Origin: Kofleriaceae bacterium
GTDB taxonomy: Bacteria > Myxococcota_A > Polyangia > Haliangiales > Haliangiaceae
DNA: 64,000 nt
Assembly: GCA_024762925.1 (NCBI GenBank)
Contig: JANTGM010000018.1
Coordinates: 17,495-81,494 of the forward strand
Direction: 5' to 3'
Shown here: in pieces, positions 8,427 to 16,136 of the stretch
How the letters are laid out: the number at the start of each line of letters is the position of its first letter
Position numbering within the stretch: the first letter of the stretch is position 1
Notes under the pieces: generated by a model
Databases searched by the model: none
What the model saw: the letters and a program-made list of their open reading frames with translations, nothing else
What the model was told of the DNA's origin: nothing
Translations under genes and position numbers: made by a program

Positions 8427-9713
8427 ATGAAACTTGCAACACTACTCCTCACCGCACTCCTCGCATTCACTGTCACCTCCCAAACGGCATGCACGGGCAC
8501 CATCACCGATGGCGGCTTCGCTGGCGAGAATGGTGGAGATGGTGATGACGGCCTCACTCCAGAAGAGGAAGAAGAGCAGGTTGCTCTTTGTGTTGGCGAC
8601 GGTGAAGCAGGTGGCGCTTGCGAAGTGACTGCGGACTGTAATGCCCCACAAGTCTGCCTCGACAACGTTTGTGTCGGTCCCCAAGACAATGCGTACACAT
8701 GCGACCCAATCGAGGGCATCGACTGCCTCGAAGCTGGTGAGACTTGTGTAAATGGTCTCTGCATCAAAGCTCCTGGTGCTTGCGAGACTCTTGACGATTG
8801 CCCACTCGGATTCACTTGCGACGCTGGCAACTGTACGCCAAGTCGCGATGGAGAGAGCTGCTCGGATCCCGGTCCTGGCCCTGCCCTTGCCGGTACCTAC
8901 GAGACTGATAGCATCCTTCACCTTCGCGATGGTCTTCCAGGAGTTGTTGATGGCATCCTCGATGTAACGGAGGACGCTCGAGACATCATCAACGGTCAAG
9001 TCGACCTTGGCCTCCCAGGAGCCATCGAATTCATCATCGGTGGAATCGTCTCTGGCATCATTCGCCAGTACGTTCCCGGCTACGCAATCGACATCATCAA
9101 CAACCTCGCTACGGTTAGCGACATGCTTGACACGATGCGAGTTGAAGGAACGCTCATCCTCGACGGTGAGGCATGTGACGGAAACTACCGCGCTAGCCAC
9201 ACTTGGGACTTTGTAACGGTGAACCTGAACGGCCGCGAACTTCGCACCGCTCCTGCAGACCTTCCTGGAGTTGAGAACGACATTGCTGAAGAGTTTGGAG
9301 CTCGTTACCACTGTGGAGACCTTCTTCTCGACAAGCACCGCATCCAAAACACCATGTCTACCTTGGTTCGTTGGATTCTTGACACTGGCATCGAAGCCAC
9401 CACGGGTCATCCAAATGTTGAGAGTGCACTTGGAAGCATCGTTAACTGTGATGCTGTTGCAAACGCAGTCGCAAATGCCTGCACCTTCTGTGGCGCTGCA
9501 TACGGCCCAGCTCGAGGCGCTTGCGAAGCAGCTGTTCAGGTCGGAGTTCAGAAAATCTCTGAGAAAATCGACGAGGCAGCAGTCAAGATGTCTCTCATCA
9601 AGCTCCAAGCAGTCATTCCTGTCGGCAGCGATGGAAGCCTCGAGGATGGTGTCTGGTACGGCTCCCTCGTCGGCGGTGACTTCCTCGGTGAGCTTGAGGC
9701 CGACCGCCGATAA
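8427..9713 (+). CDS. Cys-rich lipoprotein with Dickkopf-like repeats
   Basis: 428 residues. The signal peptide MKLATLLLTALLAFTVTSQT is followed by a lipobox-like cysteine (TACT). A Gly/Asp and Glu-rich linker leads into Cys-rich modules (GGACEVTADCNAPQVCLDNV, then CETLDDCPLGFTCDAGNC), which have the disulfide spacing of Dickkopf or EB-like repeats common in myxobacterial surface lipoproteins. The C-terminal 280 residues form a largely helical or amphipathic domain with Gly/Ile-rich helices (GGIVSGIIRQYVPG) and a further cysteine cluster (VNCDAVANAVANACTFCGAA). Function unknown. A strong hairpin follows the stop, which suggests a monocistronic transcript. Confidence 0.88.
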   Translation: MKLATLLLTALLAFTVTSQTACTGTITDGGFAGENGGDGDDGLTPEEEEEQVALCVGDGEAGGACEVTADCNAPQVCLDNVCVGPQDNAYTCDPIEGIDCLEAGETCVNGLCIKAPGACETLDDCPLGFTCDAGNCTPSRDGESCSDPGPGPALAGTYETDSILHLRDGLPGVVDGILDVTEDARDIINGQVDLGLPGAIEFIIGGIVSGIIRQYVPGYAIDIINNLATVSDMLDTMRVEGTLILDGEACDGNYRASHTWDFVTVNLNGRELRTAPADLPGVENDIAEEFGARYHCGDLLLDKHRIQNTMSTLVRWILDTGIEATTGHPNVESALGSIVNCDAVANAVANACTFCGAAYGPARGACEAAVQVGVQKISEKIDEAAVKMSLIKLQAVIPVGSDGSLEDGVWYGSLVGGDFLGELEADRR

Positions 9714-9734
9714 GTCTCAAGTCCACAGCCTCTT

Positions 9735-9770
9735 CGCCCCCGCTTGGTACTCGGGGGCGTTGCTGTTTTC
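9735..9770 (+). terminator. Rho-independent-like terminator
   Basis: CGCCCCCG at 9735-9742 and CGGGGGCG at 9752-9759 form a perfect 8-bp GC-rich stem with a 9-nt loop, 21 bp after the stop of the lipoprotein gene. It is followed by TTGCTGTTTTC, a partial T tract. Confidence 0.75.
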
Positions 9771-9891
9771 GGCGGTGTGGCTGCGGAAGCAACTCTGCTT
9801 CGGTCTTGGCTGGGCCTCTCTCTACCTATCAAGAGCTGTCAGCGGCTCGCTTGTGCCAGATACACGGCCTCGGCTGGGTATGACGCGCCTT

Positions 9892-10602
9892 CTAGAACGA
9901 GGTCTCAATGCCAGCGCCTATGGTCATAAACACGTCTTGGGAGTCGTCGTCGTGAACTTGAACCCATGTGATGCCGATGAGAAGTGATGTGGTGTTTAGG
10001 GGGACTTTGACTCCTGCGCCAATTGTGAGCCCAAGGGTTTTCTCGGGGGTGTCCAGCCTTTGCACGTCATCACCAGGCTGCGTCGTATCCACTTCCTTGG
10101 GATCGATGGGAACACTTGTGTACGCGCCAGCGCTGGCAAAAGGGATGAGATAGCGATTCTCGTAACCCACCACCGCGCCAACATCAGCGCTGGCATACAT
10201 GCCGGCAGCAGGCGCATATCCGCCACCCAATCCGGCCGTGAGCGCCAAGTTCTTTGACTCGGTTGGATGCACTTTGCCGCCTAGACGTCCCATCGTGACG
10301 TTTCGATTGGTTCCAGCAGCTGAGGCCTCGGCAACGCTGGCGTAGCTAACATCTGCGACGAGCTCGACATGGTTGCCAGTGCCTCGCCGAAATCCGGCAC
10401 TGGCTGCGACGATTTCTGGGCCAAAGATCTGACTACTCGAGCTCACGTTCGCGCGGGCCACCGTCTTGCCCTCTTCCAAGACCTTGGGGCTTGTGATTGC
10501 AAAAGCGCGGGATGGAGGCGTGTAGACGTTGTGACTGCAGGCTGTGGCGAGCAAGAGTGCGGGAAGGGCAACGAGGGCGAGGACGGGGTTTCGAGTTTTC
10601 AT
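9892..10602 (-). CDS. Lipoprotein with beta-barrel-like repeat pattern
   Basis: 236 residues. The signal peptide is MKTRNPVLALVALPALLLAT with the lipobox cysteine just after it (TACS). The mature part consists of alternating amphipathic strands (VARANVSSSSQIFG, GNHVELVADVSYASV, LALTAGLGGGYAP) and ends in a terminal phenylalanine (AGIETSF), which resembles an outer-membrane barrel signature. Together with an N-terminal lipid anchor this suggests an outer-membrane-associated barrel or a periplasmic beta-rich protein. No close family is recognised. Its 5' side faces 175 bp of intergenic DNA followed by the first repeat element. Confidence 0.8.
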   Translation of the reverse strand: MKTRNPVLALVALPALLLATACSHNVYTPPSRAFAITSPKVLEEGKTVARANVSSSSQIFGPEIVAASAGFRRGTGNHVELVADVSYASVAEASAAGTNRNVTMGRLGGKVHPTESKNLALTAGLGGGYAPAAGMYASADVGAVVGYENRYLIPFASAGAYTSVPIDPKEVDTTQPGDDVQRLDTPEKTLGLTIGAGVKVPLNTTSLLIGITWVQVHDDDSQDVFMTIGAGIETSF

Positions 10603-10777
10603 GGCTGAGTCTCCGGGGGTTCAAGGAGGAAACCCCTGAGCGAGACAAACTGAGAACCACATCTTCGGATTCTTTTCCAAAGAAGGTTCATTGCCAGCCT
10701 TTGCCAGCCATGCCAAGGCATCCTCAGTGTCTTGTTCACAATCTCAGGTTCCAGTCATCATCGCTCTGGGAAGCGAC

Positions 10778-10883
10778 CTAGCGCGCGATTCATGAATATC
10801 GAACGCGCTCACTCGTCTTCTCGCTCGTTGGAGAGACTGGCTCAGCCAGTCTTCTTCGTTGTTCCTCGGTCGCTTGTCCCTAG
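10778..10883 (-). repeat. CTAG-ended element, half copy
   Basis: This begins CTAGCGCGCGATTCATGAAT and runs through the central palindrome GACTGGCTCAGCCAGTC, but lacks the second terminal arm. It is cut at the CTAG that starts the next, complete copy (10880). The bases up to the cut are nearly identical to the matching half of that copy, consistent with one element inserted into another, or with a tandem arrangement and deletion. Confidence 0.8.
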
Positions 10884-11062
10884 TGCGCGATTCATGAATA
10901 TCGAACGCGCTCACTCGTCTTCTCGCCCGCTGGACAGACCGGCTCAGCCAGTTTTCTTCGTTGTTCATCGGTCGCTTGCCCCAGCAAACTCCTTCTTCCC
11001 GCCTCGCCAGAAAACGAGCTGACTTCGCGATCACGAATCAATGTCCATCGATCGCGCACTAG
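10880..11062 (-). mobile_element. CTAG-ended MITE-like element, full copy (183 bp)
   Basis: The left end is CTAGTGCGCGATTCATGAAT and the right end, CGATCGCGCACTAG, is its imperfect inverse. A central palindrome (GACCGGCTCAGCCAGTT in this copy) is present. It is 183 bp, the same length as the copy at 18801-18983, and in the opposite orientation. There is no coding capacity for a transposase. The terminal CTAG (11059-11062) supplies the TAG stop of the TapT gene on the minus strand. Confidence 0.85.
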
Positions 11063-11715
11063 GTCGGTTTGTGTCGCCGAACCTTGTCTGGAACTCCGCC
11101 GTAGACGTCATCGCGCCCAATCTGGCCACGACTGTATAACGTGCGGTCCACCATGCGCCGGAAAACGTCTGAGAGCTGTGCTTCAACGTGCTCCCCCTCG
11201 AGAATCGCGAACGCTCGCGCAATGGCCTCCAAGGTTGCGAGGCCACCGTCTTTCGGCTCGGAACGCAGACGGTAGGTTGTCTCATCGCCTGGTGGGAGAC
11301 TTACTCGTGGCAAATCGGCAATCCACGCAATGCGCTTGGTCATCTTTGCCGCCTGACGCCAAGTCCCATCGGGAACCACGAGGCGAACCGGCCCATTCGC
11401 CAGATGCTCCCTCGCGAGCGGCTCAGCCTCATCACTTGGATAGAGTAAGAGGCCACCAGAAATACTCGTATCTCCATTCCCAAGCCAAGGAGCTTCGGCG
11501 GGCTCCCCCTTTCGACCGTGAACAAGCACTTCGCTTCCCCTCAAGCATCGTGCTGCTAGCTGCCCTGTGTTCGTAGGCTTGCGTGCCTCGTCGCGATGCA
11601 TCACAAGGCAAAGGCGACTTGCCGTTTCAATCCGTGGGATGTGCTCACAGATGCAGAGGCTTTGATGTAGGGCGCAACTCTCGCATCGAAACGCCGCATT
11701 GTCTCGACGACTCAC
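11059..11715 (-). CDS. tapT: TapT/DTW-domain tRNA aminocarboxypropyltransferase
   Basis: 218 residues from GTG 11715. The N-terminal zinc-binding-like cysteine cluster (CESCALHQSLCICEHIPRI) and the PDGTWRQA sequence (the D-x-T-W signature) identify the DTW domain family. Family members transfer an aminocarboxypropyl group from SAM to a uridine of tRNA (acp3U, position 47 for E. coli TapT). TRLCLV-type and HRDEARKPTNTG sequences match the conserved RRE..K.TNTG block. The GTG start directly follows the TAG stop of the ABC transporter with no gap, so the two are probably co-transcribed. The stop codon is the TAG within the terminal CTAG of the adjacent repeat element, so the C-terminus may have been altered by that insertion. 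Confidence 0.88.
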   Translation of the reverse strand: MSRRDNAAFRCESCALHQSLCICEHIPRIETASRLCLVMHRDEARKPTNTGQLAARCLRGSEVLVHGRKGEPAEAPWLGNGDTSISGGLLLYPSDEAEPLAREHLANGPVRLVVPDGTWRQAAKMTKRIAWIADLPRVSLPPGDETTYRLRSEPKDGGLATLEAIARAFAILEGEHVEAQLSDVFRRMVDRTLYSRGQIGRDDVYGGVPDKVRRHKPT

Positions 11716-13494
11716 CTAGGCGGCCTCGATGAGTTGGTGCTCGACAAGGCGGCGATAGGTCTCGCTGCTCGTCATCAGCTCGTGGTGGCTGCCTTGCGCC
11801 GAGATCTCACCATTTTCAACCACGCAGATTCGATCGGCATCCCGCACGGTGCTCAGGCGATGCGCAATCACGAGCGTTGTACGGCCCTTCATGAGCTTGG
11901 AGAGGGCCTGTTGGACTGCCGCTTCGCTCTCGGAGTCTAAGTTGCTTGTGGCCTCATCGAGAATGAGCACTCGAGGATCCGCCACAATCGCGCGCGCGAT
12001 GGCAATGCGTTGCTTCTGGCCGCCACTGAGCTTCACGCCCCGTTCGCCAACCAACGTATCGTAGCCCTCTGGGAACCCTCGAATAAACGCATCGGCATTG
12101 GCATCTTTGGCGGCCTTCTCGACAAGCTCGGCGCTGAGCTCCGGGTTGGAATACGCGATGTTGTCGCGAATGCTCCCTGAGAAGAGTACTGGTTCTTGTG
12201 CAACCACCGCGATGGCAGCGCGCAACTCACGGAGGCGAAGCTTTCGAACGTCCACGCCTTCAAGAGTCACTGCCCCCTCCTGCGCATCATAGAAGCGCGG
12301 CAAGAGGGAAGCGATCGTTGTCTTGCCCGCACCGGAAGGCCCCACCAGCGCCACGACTTGACCGGCATCGAGAACAATATCAACCCCCCGGAGCACAGGA
12401 TCGTCTGGACGCGAGGCATAGTGAAACGAGACATCACGAAAGTGCACAGCGCCCTGCCCATCGGGCAAATCTACGGGTTCTTCTGAGTCGCGAATTTCCG
12501 GAACTTGGTCTACGACATCGTAGAGCCGCTCGGTGGCGCCCGCCGCTCGACTGAGAGAACCGTAGAGGCTGGCGATGGTGGCAAACGCCGTGGCGACCAT
12601 GCCAGTGTAGATGAGAAAGGCCGTGAGTTCACCTGCAGTGAGAGTGCCCGCAATAACGGAGCGTCCACCAATCGTGAGGATGACGGCCAGGGCAGCGTAG
12701 GTGAGCACCGAAACCGCTGACATAAACGATGCCCGCCACTTCACCAAACGCAAGCCCGACTCAAACGCAAGCTCTACATCGTCGCGATACGCTTTGGCTT
12801 CGTCGCGCTCCCGTCCAAAGGCCTGCACCGTGTCAATGGCGGCAATGGCTTCTTGGACACGCCCCGAAGCTTCGGCCAAGCGATCTTGCACAGCCTTCGA
12901 ACGCTTGCGCAATTTTCCACCAAAGAAGACAGCAGCGACAGTGAATGGTGGAATGATCGCCAACATCACCATGGTGAGTTTCCAGTCGACGACAAGCAAG
13001 AGAGTGACACCACCCACAAGCTGCACAACGTTGCGTACAGCCATGCTCAGTTGTGAACCGATGACTTCTTCGATGACGGCGACATCCGCAGCCAGTCGCC
13101 CAACAAGCTCTCCACTGCGCCGGTCGTGAAACCATGAAACCGGCAGAAGCATGATTCGGTCAAAGACCAAGCTGCGCAGATCTGCCACCGCTCGGATGCC
13201 TAGCCAACTCATGATGTAGTGGCGAAACCACACGAAGACTGCATGCATCGCGAAGATGATGAAGAGGTAGGTGAGCACGTTGTTAAACGCGTCAGTGTCA
13301 CCCTTCTTCATGCCGAGGTCGATGGCGTAGCGAGCAACCTGCGGATAGGCAAGCGAGACGATCGAGCCGAGCAGCAAGAAGACCGAGGCCAGATAAAAGC
13401 GCGCCCGATAGGGCCTCACAAGACGCACAAGTCGCAACAAGACCGAGAGCTGGCGCCCCCCTCGTTTCTCGGTCGTGCTGTCACTGTCCGCCAT
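11716..13494 (-). CDS. MsbA/BmrA-type ABC exporter (fused permease-ATPase)
   Basis: 592 residues, the length of a half-transporter. The N-terminal transmembrane domain (about 25-315) has six helices, beginning RARFYLASVFLLLGSIVSLA. The nucleotide-binding domain (about 345-585) has Walker A GPSGAGKTT, the Q-loop in VVAQEPVLFSG, the signature LSGGQKQR, Walker B VLILDEAT and the switch histidine in VIAHRLST. It would act as a homodimer exporting lipid, peptide or drug-like substrates across the inner membrane; the substrate cannot be told from sequence. It is the first gene of a pair with the TapT gene and is divergent from the thioesterase, with 114 bp between starts. Confidence 0.95.
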   Translation of the reverse strand: MADSDSTTEKRGGRQLSVLLRLVRLVRPYRARFYLASVFLLLGSIVSLAYPQVARYAIDLGMKKGDTDAFNNVLTYLFIIFAMHAVFVWFRHYIMSWLGIRAVADLRSLVFDRIMLLPVSWFHDRRSGELVGRLAADVAVIEEVIGSQLSMAVRNVVQLVGGVTLLLVVDWKLTMVMLAIIPPFTVAAVFFGGKLRKRSKAVQDRLAEASGRVQEAIAAIDTVQAFGRERDEAKAYRDDVELAFESGLRLVKWRASFMSAVSVLTYAALAVILTIGGRSVIAGTLTAGELTAFLIYTGMVATAFATIASLYGSLSRAAGATERLYDVVDQVPEIRDSEEPVDLPDGQGAVHFRDVSFHYASRPDDPVLRGVDIVLDAGQVVALVGPSGAGKTTIASLLPRFYDAQEGAVTLEGVDVRKLRLRELRAAIAVVAQEPVLFSGSIRDNIAYSNPELSAELVEKAAKDANADAFIRGFPEGYDTLVGERGVKLSGGQKQRIAIARAIVADPRVLILDEATSNLDSESEAAVQQALSKLMKGRTTLVIAHRLSTVRDADRICVVENGEISAQGSHHELMTSSETYRRLVEHQLIEAA

Positions 13495-13608
13495 GGTTTT
13501 GCCAGCATACTGGCAGCCTCCGCGTTCGCCACCATCGATTGCACACTATGCGCCTCCTGAACGCCCGCAATCGGCAAGCAAACGTGCTGTTCGTGGTACT
13601 TCTTGCTC

Positions 13609-14469
13609 ATGAGTACCGTCCTAGACGAGCTAGTCAATCTCCTTGCCCTCGAAAAACTGGAGCACAATCTGTTCCGGGGGCAGAGCCAGGATTTGGGGTG
13701 GGGCTTGGTCTTCGGTGGCCAAGTTCTCGGCCAAGCGCTGAGTGCGGCTGTGCAGACGGTGCCAAGCGACCGCGCGGTGCACTCCCTACACGCCTACTTT
13801 TTGCGGCCTGGTATTGCGAGCAAGTCCATCATCTACGATGTAGACCGAATCCGCGATGGTAAGAGTTTTACGACTCGCCGAGTGGTTGCGATTCAAGACG
13901 GTCGACCTATCTTCAATCTCAGCGCGTCGTTTCAACTCAAAGAAGAGGGCTTCGAACACCAGTTCGCAATGCCCGAGGCGAAAGGTCCCGACGGCCTCAA
14001 GAACGAAGTGCAGCGCTGGGCGGAGAAGCTCGACAGCATCCCAGAAAAATACCGACCAGTGGTTTTGGCCGAACGCCCCATCGAGATTCGCGCTGTCGAC
14101 CCAGTCGATTCACTGGTGCCCGAAGCCAAGCCCGCTGAACACAAGCTGTGGGTGCGCGCCGATGGCCGCCTGCCCGATGAGCACGCGCTCCATTGCTACT
14201 TGCTCGCCTACTGCTCCGACTTCAGCTTCATGACAACCGCGATGCGCCCCCACCGCGCGACCTGGCTCGATCGCAAAATGCAGGTGGCGAGCATTGATCA
14301 CGCCATGTGGTTCCACCGTCCCTTCCGCATGGACGACTGGCTCTTGCACTCAATTGATAGCCCATCGGCAAGCAATGCCCGAGGGCTTGTACGCGGCTCG
14401 ATTTTTACGCGCGATGGAACTCTCGTCGCATCCACGGCGCAAGAAGGGTTGATTCGAAAGCGCGGCTAG
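13609..14469 (+). CDS. tesB: Acyl-CoA thioesterase II
   Basis: 286 residues with the double hot-dog fold of TesB. The N-terminal half has FRGQSQDLGWGLVFGGQVLG and LHAYFLRPG, and the C-terminal half has DGRLPDEHALHCYLLAYCSD and SIDHAMWFHRPFRMDDWLL, both standard TesB blocks. The Asp in DHAMW corresponds to the catalytic Asp of TesB. The enzyme hydrolyses medium- and long-chain acyl-CoA to free acid and CoA in the cytoplasm. ATG 13609 is preferred to the in-frame TTG 13603 because homologues begin 'M...L..LL.LE'. It is divergent from the ABC exporter and converges on the FKBP gene with 9 bp between stops. Confidence 0.93.
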   Translation: MSTVLDELVNLLALEKLEHNLFRGQSQDLGWGLVFGGQVLGQALSAAVQTVPSDRAVHSLHAYFLRPGIASKSIIYDVDRIRDGKSFTTRRVVAIQDGRPIFNLSASFQLKEEGFEHQFAMPEAKGPDGLKNEVQRWAEKLDSIPEKYRPVVLAERPIEIRAVDPVDSLVPEAKPAEHKLWVRADGRLPDEHALHCYLLAYCSDFSFMTTAMRPHRATWLDRKMQVASIDHAMWFHRPFRMDDWLLHSIDSPSASNARGLVRGSIFTRDGTLVASTAQEGLIRKRG

Positions 14470-14478
14470 TCCGCCTGC

Positions 14479-14940
14479 CTAAGGTTCTGGATAGACTTTG
14501 ATGAGCTCTACATCAAAGACCAACATGCCGGCGGGGCGCCCCGATTGCCCGCGGTACGCCAAGTCCTGAGGAATCCATAGGCGAAACTCATCGCCCTCGT
14601 TCATTAGTTGTAACCCCTCGGTCCAACCTGCGATGACCTGGTCAACGCCGAAGGTTGCGGAGATTCCGCGCTGAACTGAGCTGTCGAACATCTCCCCGTC
14701 TGTGGTCCAACCTGTGTAGTGCACGTTGACGCGATCACGTGGCCCGGGTGTGAGTTCCCCTTCCCCCTCTACCAGAACGCGATACGCGAGGCCGCTGCCC
14801 GTTCGCTGGGCATCAGCGGGAGCGAATGCAACATCGTCAGGCGCCGGTATGGGTTCTAGTTCGACAGGATCTGTTGCACATGCAGCAAAGAGAACACCCG
14901 CGATGAGCGGAAGAAGGAAGGAAGGGTTCACCATCGCCAT
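14479..14940 (-). CDS. FKBP-type peptidyl-prolyl isomerase lipoprotein
   Basis: 153 residues from ATG 14940; the frame is open further upstream but a signal peptide starts here. The leader MAMVNPSFLLPLIAGVLFAA leads to a lipobox cysteine (AACA). The FKBP domain shows VNVHYTGWTTDGEMFDSSVQ, ISATFGVDQVIAGWTEGLQL, EGDEFRLWIPQDLAYRG and the end VFDVELIKV, all standard FKBP positions including the Tyr, Phe and Asp of the active site. It catalyses cis-trans isomerisation of prolyl bonds during folding of envelope proteins and is membrane-attached in the periplasm. It is divergent from the small zinc-ribbon gene, with 72 bp between starts. Confidence 0.93.
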   Translation of the reverse strand: MAMVNPSFLLPLIAGVLFAACATDPVELEPIPAPDDVAFAPADAQRTGSGLAYRVLVEGEGELTPGPRDRVNVHYTGWTTDGEMFDSSVQRGISATFGVDQVIAGWTEGLQLMNEGDEFRLWIPQDLAYRGQSGRPAGMLVFDVELIKVYPEP

Positions 14941-15012
14941 ACCTGCGGAGTACCCTGGCTTTGGCCCCACGTCCAGAGTCGATTTGCTCTGTGTGAGACT
15001 GGCCCCACAGCC

Positions 15013-15351
15013 ATGGCTAGCAAGAAAAAGAGAAAGCCCAAACGAGTCGCCCAACTAGCGCACCGGAAGCTTGCGAACAAGGAGCGGAAGCGAACTGCCG
15101 ATTTGGATCGCCTCTTTGCACTTGGACCGGGTGGAAGCCCACAGAGCCCCATTCCGGTTCCAACTCCGGTGCTCATTCAGTCTAGCGCCGAGGCCATGCC
15201 ATGCCCGCTCTGTGCAGGCCGCCTGCGCATGCACGATGACGAGATTGACAGAACCACCGAAGCTTTGCTGCGCATCGCTCACTGCAAGTGTGACGGCTGT
15301 GGCGTACCGCGAAAAATGTGGTTCCGCATTCAGCCTCACGTAGCAAACTGA
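15013..15351 (+). CDS. Small basic protein with zinc-ribbon-like cysteines
   Basis: 112 residues. The N-terminus is highly basic (MASKKKRKPKRVAQLAHRKL). A Pro-rich linker leads to a cysteine pair CPLC and a later CKCDGCG, consistent with one zinc ribbon. The fold and charge suggest nucleic-acid or ribosome association; this is inference and no family is recognised. ATG 15013 is 40 bp before the YheU gene's leader begins and the genes run in the same direction, so they may form one transcript. Confidence 0.7.
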   Translation: MASKKKRKPKRVAQLAHRKLANKERKRTADLDRLFALGPGGSPQSPIPVPTPVLIQSSAEAMPCPLCAGRLRMHDDEIDRTTEALLRIAHCKCDGCGVPRKMWFRIQPHVAN

Positions 15352-15391
15352 GAGATTTGCCGAGCTCCCCTTGCTAGGGTGCACGCATCGA

Positions 15392-15616
15392 ATGTCCGCT
15401 GTAGAAATTCCCATAGACCGCTTGGAGCCGCAGACCCTCCGCCGCTTGCTCGAGGAATACGTATCTCGCGAAGGCACGGACTACGGCGAACAGACGTACG
15501 ACTTGGATCAGAAGATTTCGCATGTGATGAGGCAGATCGAGGCTGGGCAAGCGCTCATCGTCTTCGATCCGGAGACGGAATCCTGCAACATCGTGATGAG
15601 AGAGCAGCTTCGATAG
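15392..15616 (+). CDS. yheU: YheU (UPF0270) family protein
   Basis: 74 residues from ATG 15392. IPIDRLEPQTLRRLLEEYVS followed by REGTDYGE and the end TESCNIVMREQL match the E. coli YheU pattern (IPW..LSPETL..LIE.FV.REGTDYG ... VNI..R.Q). The family is a small, single-domain protein with a known fold but no established function. The length agrees with the usual 72-75 residues. The upstream TTG 15371 would add seven residues not seen in the family. Confidence 0.9.
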   Translation: MSAVEIPIDRLEPQTLRRLLEEYVSREGTDYGEQTYDLDQKISHVMRQIEAGQALIVFDPETESCNIVMREQLR

Positions 15617-16136
15617 TGGGAGCGCATCAAAGATGGATTCTACTGTGCGCGATCCATTCGCCGCACCGAAGATGCTCATCCGTGCCCCTGAGTCTTGGTG
15701 CAATTCGTAGAGCAGTTTGCTCGCAACGAGCCTATGCCCTGGCGAAGCCCAACGCTGGCAGGTGGGAGTCGAAATCGCCCCAGGGCAATCCAATTCCTCG
15801 GTGCCGAAACAACGTGTTTCCTAGCCTGAAATCGGACGGAGATCTACGCTCAGGAACAAGTGCAAAGAATACGTGTTTCGCCAGCTCCCTCTGCGCAGCA
15901 GAAGCCGCCTGCGAAGCGTTGGTGATGGAAATACTATTGGATGATCTACCAGTGTCCCGAAAGTGCGCAAACTCTTCGTTAGGCGGCGTTTGGGACGGTA
16001 CGCGCATGTTCCCGGCTTTGTTGGAAGGCGGATCGCGACATCAAACCACATGCCTCTAAGAGCGTCACAAGGATGTTGACCAAGCACCACCAAAGTGACT
16101 CACTAGGGCCCTACCGTAACCGCGAAAGCACAGGCC
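15617..16136. other. 520-bp intergenic region without a supported gene
   Basis: Open frames here have the composition of shadow frames (Arg/Ser/Cys-rich) and no recognisable motif. Near the right edge GTGACTCACTAGG (about 16095-16114) resembles a worn end of the CTAG element family, but too little is left to be sure. The region probably contains the promoter of the lipoprotein at 16137 and possibly a decayed gene. Confidence 0.4.

Noticed and set aside
8117..8830. 237-residue minus-strand frame over the start of the Cys-rich lipoprotein
   Set aside because: Opposing strand has a signal peptide, Cys repeats and a terminator; the minus frame is Ser/Pro-rich shadow.
8442..9608. 388-residue minus-strand frame opposite the same lipoprotein
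   Set aside because: No start-associated features, no recognisable domain, and a fully credible gene lies on the plus strand.
10744..11034. An open frame of about 55-90 residues (for example starting MIAKSAR and running through RREEGVCWGKRP) shared by the element copies
   Set aside because: The similarity is fully explained by DNA identity of the repeats. The 63702 copy carries a one-base deletion and the 60844 copy lacks the interior, both breaking the frame, so it is not kept as a gene.
15392..15616. yheU as a recent horizontal acquisition
   Set aside because: The gene is best known from Gammaproteobacteria, but composition is like its neighbours and nothing mobile lies beside it, so transfer is not supported.
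15379..16059. 226-residue open frame across the intergenic region after yheU
   Set aside because: Overlaps yheU out of frame and has Arg/Ser/Cys-rich shadow composition with no motif; kept only as unexplained intergenic DNA.
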